Positions 32,499 through 45,676 of a DNA stretch of 64,000 bases are shown here, in pieces. The stretch covers positions 101,537,539 through 101,601,538 of the forward strand of contig NC_091292.1 of the NCBI RefSeq assembly GCF_038502225.1, read 5' to 3'. The stretch comes from Cherax quadricarinatus (lineage: Eukaryota > Arthropoda > Malacostraca > Decapoda > Parastacidae). Under the pieces are notes generated by a model, which ran no database searches, was not told the DNA's origin, and was given only the letters and a program-made list of their open reading frames with translations. Both the position numbers and the translations under genes were made by a program. Position 1 is the first letter of the stretch, and the number at the start of each line of letters is the position of its first letter.

Positions 32499-33194
32499 TC
32501 TGATGCAATGTTGGGATCCAAAAACTGGGTTGGATCCAAGCCAGTGTTTTGATCTAAAAACTGGGTTGGATCCAAGCCAGTGTTTGGATCCAAAAACTGG
32601 GTTGGATCCAGTGTTTGGATCCAAAAACTGGGTTGGATCCAAGCCAGTGTTTGGATCCAAAAACTGGGTTGGATCCAGTGTTTGGATCCAAAAACTGGGT
32701 TGGATCCAAACCAGTGTTTTGATCCGAAAACTGGGTTGGATCCAAGCCAGTGTTTGGATCTAAAAAGTGGGTTGGATCCAAGCCAGTGTTTGGATCCAAA
32801 AGCTGGGTTGGATCCAAGCCAGTGTTTGGATCTAAAAAGTGGGTTGGATCCAAGCCAGTGTTTGGATCCAAAAGCTGCGTTGGATCCAAGCCAGTGTTTG
32901 GATCTAAAAAGTGGGTTGGATCCAAGCCAGTGTTTGGATCTAAAAAGTGGGTTGGATCCAAGCCAGTGTTTGGATCTAAAAAGTGGGTTGGATCCAAGCC
33001 AGTGTTTGGATCCAAAAGCTGCGTTGGATCCAAGCCAGTGTTTGGATCTAAAAAGTGGGTTGGATCCAAGCCAGTGTTTGGATCTAAAAAGTGGGTTGGA
33101 TCCAAGCTAGTGTTTGGATCCAAACAATGGGTTGGATCCAAGCCAGTGTCTGGATCCAAACAATGGGTTGGATCCAAGCCAGTGTTTTGATCCA
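32499..33194. repeat. 36-bp minisatellite
   Basis: About 19-20 copies of a 36-bp unit made of two diverged halves: TTGGATCCAAGCCAGTGTTT and GGATCCAAAAACTGGG (or GGATCTAAAAAGTGGG). Some units are short at the left. Twelve-codon periodicity keeps both strands open (LDPSQC and LDPNTG repeats), which is an artefact. Confidence 0.93.
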
Positions 33195-33299
33195 GTCGCT
33201 CAAGATACAGATATCGATTTAAATCCCAAAATATCCTGGCTGGAGAGACTTCCATATAAAGTCAGAGCTAAAGATATCCTGGTGTAGGAGCTCTGACGT

Positions 33300-33620
33300 C
33301 AGCACACACCCACGCATCAACATACAAGCTGACCAATCACAGTCGACTTCTCATACCACGCCCCCAACCCCCTCTTGGGGGCAACCAATGAGCGTCGCCG
33401 CCGACCCTCTCGCCTCCACCCCCACCAATTTACCACTCCCCAGCCAGCAGCCAATTAACGCCACCGGCTCTCCCGCGCCCAACCAATCAGCGCCTGCGAC
33501 ACATTGCCGGCGCAAGGGGGATGAGTGGCGGGGACTTTCAAAGCTCAGTGGCGCGCAGATTCGAATTTTCAAGCGGTTTTCAAGGGGATATTCGCTCATT
33601 TGGTAGTGTGGGGGAACGCA
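33300..33620 (+). promoter_or_regulatory. Candidate CCAAT-box promoter block
   Basis: Five CCAAT pentamers in the same orientation lie at 33333, 33385, 33425, 33451 and 33483. Two are in strong NF-Y contexts (AACCAATGAGCG, AACCAATCAGCG). A CACGCCC GC-box-like word sits at 33357, and the GC-rich, CpG-bearing sequence contrasts sharply with its AT-rich surroundings. CTTTCAAAG (33533-33541) and GATTCGAATTTTCAAG (33558-33573) resemble CHR-type elements. No first exon can be confirmed. The 80-codon frame from 33521 (MSGGDFQSSV) ends in a Lys/Glu-rich tail and shows no domain. Confidence 0.45.
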
Positions 33621-33776
33621 GACTCTTGTCCTCCCACTGGAGTTTGCTGCCACTCCCACTTGGAGTGGAGTGGAGGGGGAGTCAGAGGGAAGAAAGAAGA
33701 GGGAAGAAAAGCCAGAAGAAAATTATGAAGAAGCAAGAGGAAAAAGAGTGTAAAACTCTCTAATTATGTACGCTCA

Positions 33777-36700
33777 TCCAGCGAGGCTGGCCAGGTCAGA
33801 GGTTATCTAGCGAGGCTGGCCAGGTCAGAGGTCATTCAGCGAGGCTGGCCAGGTCAGAGGTCATCTAGCGGGGCTGGCCAGGTCAGAGGTCATCCAGCGA
33901 GGCTGGCCAGGTCATAGGTCATCCAGCGAGGCTGGCTAGGTCATAGGTCATCCAGCGAGGCTGGCCAGGTCAGTGGTCATCCAGCAAGGCTGGCCAGGTC
34001 AGGGGTCATCCAGCGAGGCTGACCTGGTCATAGGTCATCCAGCGAGGCTGGCCAGGTCAGAGGTCATCCAGCGAGACTGGCCAGGTCACAGGTCATCCAG
34101 CGAGGCTGGCCAGGTCATAGGTCATCCAGCGAGGCTGGCCAGGTCAGAGGTCATCTAGCGAGGCTGGCCAGGTCAGGGGTCATCCAGCGAGGCTGGCCAG
34201 GTCAGAGGTCATCCAGCGAGGCTGGCCCGGTCAGAGGTCATCTAGCAAGGCTGGCCAGGTCAGAGGTCATCCAGCGTGGCTGGCCAGGTCAGAGGTCATC
34301 TAGTGAGGCTGGCCAGGTCAGAGGTCATCTAGCGAGGCTGGCCAAGTCAGAGGTCATCTAGCGAGGCTGGCCAGGTCAGAGGTCATCTAGCGAGGCTGGC
34401 CAGGTCAGTGATCATCGAGCGAGGCTGGCCAGGCCAGAGGTCATCTAGCGAGGCTGGCCAGGTCAGAGATCATCCAGCGAGGCTGGCAAGGTCAGTGATC
34501 ATCTAGCGAGGCTGGTCAGGTCAGTGATCATCCAGCGAGGCTGGCCAGGTCAGAGGTAATCCAGCCAGGCTAGCCAGGTCAGTGATCATCCAGCGAGGCT
34601 GGCAAGGTCAGAGGTCATCTAGCGAGGCTGGCCAGGTCAGAGGTCATCCAGCGAGGCTGGCCAGGTCAGTGATCATCTACCGAGGCTGGCCAGGTCAGTG
34701 ATCATCGAGCGAGGCTGGCCAGGTCAGTGATCATCGAGCGAGGCTGGCCAGGTCAGGGGTCATCTAGCAAGGCTGGCCAGGTCAGAGGTCATCTAGCGGG
34801 GCTGGCCAGGTCAGGGGTCATCCAGCGAGGCTGGCCAGGTCAGGGGTCATCCAGCGAGGCTGGCCAGGTCAGGGGTCATCCAGCGAGGCTGGCCAGGTCA
34901 GAGGTCATCCAGCGAGGCTGGCCAGGTCAGAGGTCATCCAGCGAGGCTGGCCAGGTCAGAGGTTATCCAGCGAGGCTGGCCAAGTCTTAGGTCATCCAGC
35001 GAGGCTGGCCAGGTCATAGGTCATCCAGCGAGGCTGGCCAGGTCAGAGGTCATCCAGCGAGGCTGGCCAGGTCATAGGTCATCCAGTGAGGCTGGCCAGG
35101 TCAGTGGTCATCCAGCGAGGCTGGCCAGGTCAGGGGTCATCCAGCGAGGCTGGCCAAGTCATAGGTCATCCAGCGAGGCTGGCCAGGTCAGAGGTCATCT
35201 AGCGAGGCTGGCCAGGTCAGAGGTCATCTAGCGAGGCTGGCCATGTCAGAGGTCATCTAGCGAGGCTGGCCAGGTCAGTGATCATCGAGCGAGGCTGGCC
35301 AGGTCAGTGATCATCTAGCGAGGCTGGCCAGGTCAGTGATCATCCAGCGAGGCTGGCCAGGTCAGAGGCCATCCAGCGAGGCTGGCCAGGTCAGTGATCA
35401 TCTAGCGAGGCTGGCCAGGTCAGAGGTCATCTAGCGAGGCTGGCCAGGTAAGACGTCATCCAGCGAGGCTGGCCAGGTCAGTGATCATCGAGCGAGGCTG
35501 GCCAGGTCAGGGGTCATCTAGCGAGGCTGGCCAGGTCAGAGGTCATCTAGCGGGGCTGGCCAGATCAGGGGTCATCCAGCAAGGCTGGCCAGGTCAGAGG
35601 TCATCCAGCGTGGCTGGCCAGGTCAGTGGTCATCCAGCAAGGCTGGCCAGGTCATAGGTCATCCAGCGAGGCTGGCCAGGTCAGAGGTCATCCAGCAAGG
35701 CTGGCCAGGTCATAGGTCATCCAGCGAGGCTGGCCAGGTCAGTGGTCATCTAGCAAGGCTGGCCAGGTCAGGGGTCATCCAGCGAGGCTGACCAGGTCAT
35801 AGGTCATCCAGCGAGGCTGGCCAGGTCCGGGGTCATCCAGCGAGACTGGCCAGGTCATAGATCTTCCAGCGAGGCTGGCCAGGTCAGAGGTCATCTAGCG
35901 AGGCTGGCCAGGTCAGAGGTCATCTAACGAGGCTGGCCAAGTCAGAGGTCATCTAGTGAGGCTGGCCAGGTCAGAGGTCATCTAGCGAGGCTGGCCAGGT
36001 CAGTGATCATCCAGCGAGGCTTGCCAGGTCAGTGATCATATAGCGAGGCTTGCCAGGTCAGTGATCATCCAGCGAGGCTGGCCAGGTCAGAGGTCATCCA
36101 GCGAGGCTGGCCAGGTCAGTGATCATCTAGCGAGGCTGGCCAGGTCAGAGGTCATCTAGCGAGGCTGGCCAGGTCACAGGTCATCCAGCGAGGCTGGCCA
36201 GGTCAGTGATCATCTACCGAGGCTGGCCAGGTCAGTGATCATCGAGCGAGGATGGCCAGGTCAGTGATCATCCAGCTAGGCTGGCCAGGTCAGGGGTCAT
36301 CTAGCCAGACTGGACAGGTCAGTGGTCATCAAGCGAGGCTGGCCAGGTCAGGGGTCATCTAGCCAGACTGGACAGGTCAGGGATCATCTAGCAAGGCTGG
36401 CCAGGCCAGAGGTCATCCAGCGAGGCTGGCCAGGTCAGTGGTCATCCAGCGAGGCTGGCCAGGTCAGGGGTCATCTAGCGAGGCTGGCCAGGTCAGGGGT
36501 CATCTAGCGAGGCTGGCCAGGTTAGAGGTCATCCAGCGAGGCTGGCCAGGTCAGGGGTCATCCAGCGAGGCTGGCCAGGTCAGGGGTCATCCAGCGAGGC
36601 TGGCCAGGTCAGGGGTCATCCAGCGAGGCTGGCCAGGTCAGTGGTCATCCAGCGAGGCTGGCCAAGTCAGGGGTCATACAGCGTGGCTGGCCAGGTCAGA

Positions 36701-37142
36701 GGTCATCCAGCGAGGCTGGCCAGGTCAGAGGTCATCCAGCGAGGCTGGCCAGGTCAGAGGTCATCCAGCGAGGCTGGCCAAGTCAGGGGTCATACAGCGT
36801 GGCTGGCCAGGTCAGAGGTCATCCAGCGAGGCTGGCCAGGTCAGAGGTCATCCAGCGAGGCTGGCCAAGTCAGGGGTCATACAGCGTGGCTGGCCAGGTC
36901 AGAGGTCATCCAGCGAGGCTGGCCAGGTCAGAGGTCATCCAGCGAGGCTGGCCAGGTCAGGGGTCATCCAGCGAGGCTGGCCAGGTCAGTGGTCATCCAG
37001 CGAGGCTGGCCAGGTCAGGGGTCATCCAACGAGGCTGGCCAGGTCAATGGTCATCCAGCGAGGCTGGCCAGGTCAGGGGTCATCCAGCGAGGCTGGCCAG
37101 GTCAGGGGTCATCCAGCGAGGCTGGCCAGGTCAGAGGTCATG
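33777..37142 (+). repeat. 29-bp satellite carrying DR1 motifs
   Basis: About 116 copies of a 29-bp unit with GCGAGGCTGGCCAGGTCAGA and GGTCATCCA. Most units contain AGGTCA, one base, then RGGTCA or a near variant (TGATCA, TGGTCA), so the DR1 spacing is held through the array. Variant classes (GAGGTCAT, GTGATCAT, GGGGTCAT, TAGGTCAT; CCAG or CTAG) are interspersed. Open frames at 36438-37285 come from locally regular units and are artefacts. Confidence 0.95.
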
Positions 37143-37169
37143 TGACGGCACTTGTGGTAATATGGCGGT

Positions 37170-37262
37170 TTAGTGGTCGTTGTACTGGTGGTCGTTGTAC
37201 TGGTGGTCGTTGTACTGGTGGTCGTTGTACTGGTGGTCGTTGTACTGGTGGTCGTTGTTTTA
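37170..37262. repeat. 15-bp minisatellite
   Basis: About six copies of GTGGTCGTTGTACTG. Confidence 0.9.
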
Positions 37263-37305
37263 GTAGCATCGGTAATTGTAATTAAGGAATTTTAAAGGTT
37301 TACGT

Positions 37306-37406
37306 TTATCAAAAAAAAAAAAAAATACCAGTGAAGCCTGGTCTCAGACCGGACTGCGGGGGGCGCTGACCCCCCGAAACCCTCTCCAGGTTAATTCCAG
37401 GTAAGC
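37306..37406 (-). mobile_element. LINE 3'-end fragment
   Basis: Minus-strand copy of the same 3' end as 9783-9832 and 17325-17370: CTTACCTGGAATTAACCTGG, then GGGTTTCGGGGGGTCAGCG in complement. An A-run (37311-37325) lies on its far side. About 85 bp survive. Confidence 0.55.
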
Positions 37407-37455
37407 ACATCAAGGTTACTGTGTTAGTGATACTAATCCAACCTCTTATTACCAC

Positions 37456-37568
37456 AGGGGTCCGTCAGGGGTCCGTCAGGGGTCCGTCAGGGGTCCGTCA
37501 GGGGTCCGTCAGGGGTCCGTCAGGGATCCGTCAGGGATCCGTCAGGGGTTCGTCAGGGGTCCGTCAGT
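37456..37568. repeat. 11-bp minisatellite
   Basis: About ten copies of GGGGTCCGTCA with GGGATCCGTCA variants. Confidence 0.9.
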
Positions 37569-37639
37569 CACCAACTGGCTACGACTGAAACATTACTCAA
37601 CATGATCAAGTATACTTCAAGAAAGTAGAAATAACGAAG

Positions 37640-38952
37640 ATGGAAGAGAGTGATTGACTCCTGTCAATCACTGGTAAGATCCTCGAGACAATAATCTCAA
37701 GACAAATGAGTTTTTTGACTACCACTCACTACTTTGTGATCGTCAATATGGCTTCAGGAAAGGTCACTCTGCTGCTGATCTGTTGTTAAACCTCTCCACT
37801 AAGTGGCACCAGTCACTGGATGAATCCAAGTCAGCTGTGTGGTAGCACTGGACACTGCTGGCGCTTTCGACCGGGTGTGGCACCAGGGCCTCTTAGCAAA
37901 ACTTCAAGCACTGGGAATTGCAGACTACGTTATGTCTCCTCAGTGATTACCTTCATGGTAGATCTCTAAGTGTAGTTCTCAATGGAACGGAATCAGCAAG
38001 ACATCCTATTGGGGCAAGTGTTCCACAAGGAAGCGTGCTGGGACCATTGTTATGGAATGTCTACTTCAACGACCTTCTTTATCTCATCCCAGAATCACAT
38101 GCATATGCAGACGACTGTACAATGACATTCACTTATCCAAGAGAAGAAACGCCAGCTGCTCTAAGCTACATCAATCACCAGCTGAGAGCTATATCAGCTT
38201 GGGGAAATAGATGGCAAGTAACATTTGCACCTGAGAAAACGCAAATGATGATCGTCTCTAGGCACCATGATGGTAATGCTGGTGCAGTAGTAAGGATGAA
38301 TGGGAGGGTGTTGGCACCTGGAGATGAAGTTGATATCCTTTGGGTGAAATTTGACTCCAAACTAATCATGAAGAACCATGTTGTAAATCTTGCAAACAAG
38401 GCAGCCAGGAAGCTTACAGCACTTCGCCGTATCTCCCATCTGCTTGACAGTAGGGGTTGCAAGATTCTGTACGAGGCACAAGTACGCTCACACCTTGAGT
38501 ATGCTCCACTTTCTTGGTTTGCCTGCCCCCCCTCTCATCTGAGACTGCTTGACAGAGTAGAGAACAGAGCAAGACGTCTCATCTCTCGCCTGGACCCATC
38601 CTGGATAGATCTGTCATTTCAGCAGAGCCTTCAACATAGGAGGGGTGTGGGTGGCCTTACTGTTATGTACAAGGCCAATATTGTCAAAGTACCACACTTG
38701 GATCCACTTCGAGGACAGCGTGAAACAAGCTTTTATGCCACAAGATGGGCAGAAAGCAGTAACTTCACTCTGGCTGTACCCTTCTCCAGAACATCACTTC
38801 ATCTGAGATCATACATACCCAGGATGACTCGAGTATGGAACACATTCGTACAGCATAATGATGTCAACGAGATAAAGTCAGATGATCAAATGAAAATGCT
38901 GGCCCACAGTTGGCTCCAACTTCATCCTGTTCCCTACTTGTATGTCTCGTAA
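37640..38952 (+). pseudogene. Non-LTR reverse transcriptase fragment (CR1/Jockey superfamily)
   Basis: The upstream part (37640-37917) is broken by frameshifts and a stop but shows RQYGFRKGHSAADLLLNLS and a FDRVWHQGLL-type region. An open frame from 37918 to the stop at 38950-38952 (344 codons) then carries ASVPQGSVLGPLLWNVYFND, the catalytic YADD (in AYADDCTM), a CKILYEAQVRSHLEYAPLSW thumb segment and a C-terminal domain ending PVPYLYVS. No endonuclease is seen, so the copy is 5'-truncated. It differs clearly from the other LINEs in this window (YADD, not FADD). The 3' UTR runs to about 39088 and contains two CAATAAAG words and repeated GGATCCTTAACCT before a (GA)n tail. Confidence 0.85.
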
Positions 38953-39404
<452 letters not shown>

Positions 39405-42400
39405 CTCCCAAACATAACTACACCAACACTCTGCTATACCAAACATAACTACACCAACACTCTGCTATACCAAACATAACTACACCAACACTCTGCTATA
39501 CCAAACATAACTACACCAACACTCTGCTATACCAAACATAACTACACCAACACTCTGCTATACCAAACATAACTACACCAACACTCTGCTATACCAAACA
39601 TAACTACACCAACACTCTGCTATACCAAACATAACTACACCAACACTCTGCTATACCAAACATAACTACACCAACACTCTGCTATACCAAACATAACTAC
39701 ACCAACACTCTGCTATACCAAACATAACTACACCAACACTCTGCTATACCAAACATAACTACACCAACACTCTGCTATACCAAACATAACTACACCAACA
39801 CTCTGCTATACCAAACATAACTACACCAACACTCTGCTATACCAAACATAACTACACCAACACTCTGCTATACCAAACATAACTACACCAACACTCTGCT
39901 ATACCAAACATAACTACACCAACACTCTGCTATACCAAACATAACTACACCAACACTCTTCTATACCAAACATAACTTCACCAACACTCTGCTATACCAA
40001 ACATAACTACACCAACACTCTGCTATACCAAACATAACTTCACCAACACTCTGCTATACCAAACATAACTACACCAACACTCTGCTATACCAAACATAAC
40101 TACACCAACACTCTGCTATACCAAACATAACTACACCAACACTCTGCTATACCAAACATAACTACACCAACACTCTGCTATACCAAACATAACTACACCA
40201 ACACTCTGCTATACCAAACATAACTACACCAACACTCTGCTATACCAAACATAACTACACCAACACTCTGCTATACCAAACATAACTTCACCAACACTCT
40301 GCTATACCAAACATAACTACACCAACACTCTGCTATACCAAACATAACTACACCAACACTCTGCTATACCAAACATAACTACACCAACACTCTGCTATAC
40401 CAAACATAACTACACCAACACTCTGCTATACCAAACATAACTACACCAACACTCTGCTATACCAAACATAACTACACCAACACTCTACTATACCAAACAT
40501 AACTACACCAACACTCTACTATACCAAACATAACTACACCAACACTCTGCTATACCAAACATAACTACACCAACACTCTGCTATACCAAACATAACTACA
40601 CCAACACTCTGCTATACCAAACATAACTACACCAACACTCTGCTATACCAAACATAACTACACCAACACTCTGCTATACCAAACATAACTACACCAACAC
40701 TCTGCTATACCAAACATAACTTCACCAACACTCTGCTATACCAAACATAACTACACCAACACTCTGCTATACCAAACATAACTACACCAACACTCTGCTA
40801 TACCAAACATAACTACACCAACACTCTGCTATACCAAACATAACTACACCAACACTCTGCTATACCAAACATAACTACACCAACACTCTGCTATACCAAA
40901 CATAACTTCACCAACACTCTGCTATACCAAACATAACTACACCAACACTCTGCTATACCAAACATAACTACACCAACACTCTGCTATACCAAACATAACT
41001 ACACCAACACTCTGCTATACCAAACATAACTACACCAACACTCTGCTATACCAAACATAACTTCACCAACACTCTGCTATACCAAACATAACTACACCAA
41101 CACTCTGCTATACCAAACATAACTACACCAACACTCTGCTATACCAAACATAACTACACCAACACTCTGCTATACCAAACATAACTACACCAACACTCTG
41201 CTATACCAAACATAACTACACCAACACTCTGCTATACCAAACATTACACCAACACTCTGCTATACCAAACATAACTACACCAACACTCTGCTATACCAAA
41301 CATAACTACACCAACACTCTGCTATACCAAACATAACTTCACCAACACTCTGCTATACCAAACATAACTACACCAACACTCTGCTATACCAAACATAGCT
41401 ACACCAACACTCTGCTATACCAAACATAACTACACCAACACTCTGCTATACCAAACATAACTACACCAACACTCTGCTATACCAAACATAACTTCACCAA
41501 CACTCTGCTATACCAAACATAACTACACCAACACTCTGCTATACCAAACATAACTACACCAACACTCTGCTATACCAAACATAACTACACCAACACTCTG
41601 CTATACCAAACATAACTACACCAACACTCTGCTATACCAAATATAACTACACCAACACTCTACTATACCAAACATAACTACACCAACACTCTGCTATACC
41701 AAACATAACTTCACCAACACTCTGCTATACCAAACATAACTACACCAACACTCTGCTATACCAAACATAACTTCACCAACACTCTGCTATACCAAACATA
41801 ACTTCACCAACACTCTGCTATACCAAACATAACTACACCAACACTCTACTATACCAAACATAACTACACCAACACTCTACTATACCAAACATAACTACAC
41901 CAACACTCTGCTATACCAAACATAACTACACCAACACTCTACTATACCAAACATAACTACACCAACACTCTGCTATACCAAACATAACTTCACCAACACT
42001 CTGCTATACCAAACATAACTACACCAACACTCTGCTATACCAAACATAACTACACCAACACTCTGCTATACCAAACATAACTTCACCAACACTCTGCTAT
42101 ACCAAACATAACTACACCAACACTCTGCTATACCAAACATAACTTCACCAACACTCTGCTATACCAAACATAACTTCACCAACACTCTGCTATACCAAAC
42201 ATAACTACACAAACACTCTACTATACCAAACATAACTACACCAACACTCTACTATACCAAACATAACTACACCAACACTCTGCTATACCAAACATAACTA
42301 CACCAACACTCTACTATACCAAACATAACTACACCAACACTCTGCTATACCAAACATAACTTCACCAACACTCTGCTATACCAAACATAACTACACCAAC

Positions 42401-43642
42401 ACTCTGCTATACCAAACATAACTTCACCAACACTCTGCTATACCAAACATAACTTCACCAACACTCTGCTATACCAAACATAACTTCACCAACACTCTGC
42501 TATACCAAACATAACTACACCAACACTCTGCTATACCAAACATAACTACACCAACACTCTGCTATACCAAACATAACTACACCAACACTCTGCTATACCA
42601 AACATAACTACACCAACACTCTGCTATACCAAACATAACTACACCAACACTCTTCTATACCAAACATAACTTCACCAACACTCTGCTATACCAAACATAA
42701 CTACACCAACACTCTGCTATACCAAACATAACTTCACCAACACTCTGCTATACCAAACATAACTTCACCAACACTCTGCTATACCAAACATAACTACACC
42801 AACACTCTGCTATACCAAACATAACTACACCAACACTCTGCTATACCAAACATAACTACACCAACACTCTGCTATACCAAACATAACTACACCAACACTC
42901 TGCTATACCAAACATAACTACACCAACACTCTGCTATACCAAACATAACTACACCAACACTCTGCTATACCAAACATAACTACACCAACACTCTGCTATA
43001 CCAAACATAACTACACCAACACTCTGCTATACCAAACATAACTACACCAACACTCTGCTATACCAAACATAACTACACCAACACTCTGCTATACCAAACA
43101 TAACTACACCAACACTCTGCTATACCAAACATAACTACACCAACACTCTGCTATACCAAACATAACTACACCAACACTCTGCTATACCAAACATAACTAC
43201 ACCAACACTCTGCTATACCAAACATAACTACACCAACACTCTGCTATACCAAACATAACTACACCAACACTCTGCTATACCAAACATAACTACACCAACA
43301 CTCTGCTATACCAAACATAACTACACCAACACTCTGCTATACCAAACATAACTACACCAACACTCTGCTATACCAAACATAACTACACCAACACTCTACT
43401 ATACCAAACATAACTACACCAACACTCTGCTATACCAAACATAACTACACCAACACTCTGCTATACCAAACATAACTACACCAACACTCTGCTATACCAA
43501 ACATAACTACACCAACACTCTGCTATACCAAACATAACTACACCAACACTACTATACCAAACATAACTACACCAACACTCTGCTATACCAAACATAACTA
43601 CACCAACACTCTGCTATACCAAACATAACTACACCAACACTA
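39405..43642. repeat. 31-bp satellite with higher-order structure
   Basis: About 136 copies of a 31-bp unit containing ACCAAACATAACTACACCAA and CACTCTGCTAT. This is the longest array in the window. Variant sites (ACTACACC or ACTTCACC; CTGCTAT or CTACTAT; rare CTTCTAT) allow units to be tracked. A 12-unit pattern is repeated 372 bp apart, and the rare CTTCTAT unit recurs 87 units away. Frames are short because 31 is not a multiple of three. Confidence 0.97.
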
Positions 43643-43837
43643 CCAGTTAACTCAAGATCACTAAACCAGTTTTAAATACTAATACACACTTAAAATTGTA
43701 CTATAGTCCTAATCGTAATATTTTTGCTATCACTGTTTAGTAGTCATAATTAAAGTTTACCACTCGGTAACCTATCTAGTTGTAAGTAGTCTAAGTATTA
43801 GTCTACCACAAACGCATATGTAAACTACACTTCGTAT

Positions 43838-43840
<3 letters not shown>
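43643..43840. other. AT-rich spacer
   Basis: No feature recognised between the satellite and the (TG)n tract. Confidence 0.4.

Positions 43841-43886
<46 letters not shown>
43841..43886. repeat. (TG)n microsatellite
   Basis: (TG)n abutting the 3' end of LINE copy E. Confidence 0.9.
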
Positions 43887-43889
<3 letters not shown>

Positions 43890-45371
43890 CACCTATTTGT
43901 GGTTGCAGGGGTCGAGTCCTAGCTCCTGGCCCCGCCTCTTCACCGGTTGCTACTAGACCCTCTCTCTCCCCGCTCCATGAGCTTTATCAAACCTCGTCTT
44001 AAAACTGTGTATGGTTCCTGCCTCCACTACGTCATTTTCTAGGCTATTCCACTGCCTTACAACTCTATGACTGAAGAAATACTTCCTACTATCTCTCTGA
44101 CTCATTTGTGTCTTCAACTTCCAATTGTGGCCTCTTGTTTCTGTGTCCCCTCCCTGGAACATCCTGTCCTTGTCCACCTTGTCTATTCCACGCAGTATTT
44201 TGTATGTCGTTATCATGTCTCCCCTGACCCTCCTGTCCTCCAGTGTCGTCAGGCCGATTTCCCTTAATCTTTCTTCATAGGACATTCCCTTAGCTCTGGA
44301 ACTAACCTTGTTGCAAACCTTTGTACTTTCTCTAGTTTCTTGACGTGCTTTATCAAGTGCGGGTTCCAAACAGGTGCTGCATACTCCAGTATGGGCCTGA
44401 CATACACGGTGTACAGTGTCTTGAATGATTCCTTACTAAGGTATCGGAATGCTGTTCTCAGGTTTGCCAGGCGCCCATATGCTGCAGCAGTTATCTGATT
44501 GATGTGTGCTTCCGGAGACATACTCGGTGTTATACTCACCCCAAGATCTTTCTCCTTGAGTGAGGTTTGCAGTCTTTGGCCACCTAGCCTATACTCTGTC
44601 TGTGGTCTTCTGTGCCCTTCCCCTATCTTCATGACTTTGCATTTGGCAGGATTAAATTCGAGAAGCCATTTGCTGGACCAGGTGTCCAGTCTGTCCAGGT
44701 CTCTTTGAAGTCCTGCCTGGTCCTCATCAGATTTAATTCTCCTCATTAACTTCACATCATCTGCAAACAGGGACACTTCTGAGTCTAACCCTTCCGTCAT
44801 GTCGTTCACATATACCAAAAATAGCACTGGTCCTAGGACCGACCCCTGTGGGACCCCGCTCGTCACAGGTGCCCACTGTGATACATCATTACGTACCATG
44901 ACTCGTTGTTGCCTCCCTGTCAGGTATTCTCTGATCCATTGCAGTGCCCTTCCTGTTATATGCGCCTGATGCTCTAGCTTCTGCACTAATCTCTTGTGAG
45001 GAACTGTGTCAAAGGCCTTCTTGCAGTCCAAGAAGATGCAATCAACCCACCCCTCTCTCTCTTGTCTTACTTCTGTTATTTTATCATAAAACTCCAGAAG
45101 GTTTGTGACACAGGATTTGCCTTCCGTGAATCCGTGCTGGTTGGCATTTATACTCCTGTTCCGTTCCAGGTGCTCCACCACTCTCCTCCTGATAATCTTC
45201 TCCATAATTTTGCATACTATACACGTCAATGACACAGGTCTATAGTTTAGTGCCTCTTTTCTGTCTCCTTTTTTGAAAATGGGAACTACATTTGCCGTCT
45301 TCCATACCTCAGGTAGTTGCCCAGTTTCCAGGGATGTGTTGAAGATTGTGGCAAGTGGTACGCACAACATA

Positions 45372-45372
<1 letters not shown>
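43887..45372 (-). mobile_element. CA-targeting LINE, copy E
   Basis: Minus-strand copy. Sense 3' end: CAACCACAAATAGGTGAGTA, then (CA)n. The 5' junction at about 45372 falls in the linker before the RT fingers, next to (CA)n on the sense strand. It includes a long portion of the RT domain and the C-terminal domain. Confidence 0.9.
43953..45372 (-). pseudogene. LINE ORF2 RT + C-terminal domain, one frameshift (copy E)
   Basis: The first segment (45370-44264) holds LCVPLATIFNTSLETGQLPE, NYRPVSLTCIV, NQHGFTEGKSC, LDCKKAFDTVPH, SGVPQGSVLGP and SLFADDVKLMRR (catalytic FADD), then NPAKCKVMKIGEG. A one-base loss near 44290 (PELRECPM instead of the family PELRGMSYEE) shifts the frame. The second segment (from 44293 down to 43953) continues GMSYEERLREIGLTTLEDRR, RGDMITTYKILRG and HSFKTRFDKAHGAGRERV. 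Otherwise the RT is intact. Confidence 0.9.

Positions 45373-45438
<66 letters not shown>
45373..45438. repeat. (TG)n microsatellite
   Basis: (TG)n on the 5' side of LINE copy E. Confidence 0.9.
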
Positions 45439-45440
<2 letters not shown>

Positions 45441-45587
45441 GAACTTTATTCCCACTGACAAGAGTAATGGATGATAATGATGATCTCTGAGACATTTGCC
45501 TCTGGACGATGGTGATTAAAACTCGGGGATATTTGACGTAATTACAAGTCATTACTTTATCTCTCAGCGTATCAAAGCTACACCAGT

Positions 45588-45676
45588 ACACCCGGCTCTC
45601 CAGCACACCCGGCTCTCCAGCACACCCGGCTCTCCAGCACACCCGGCTCTCCAGCACACCCGGCTCTCCAGCACAG
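45588..45676. repeat. 17-bp minisatellite
   Basis: About five copies of ACCCGGCTCTCCAGCAC. Confidence 0.9.
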
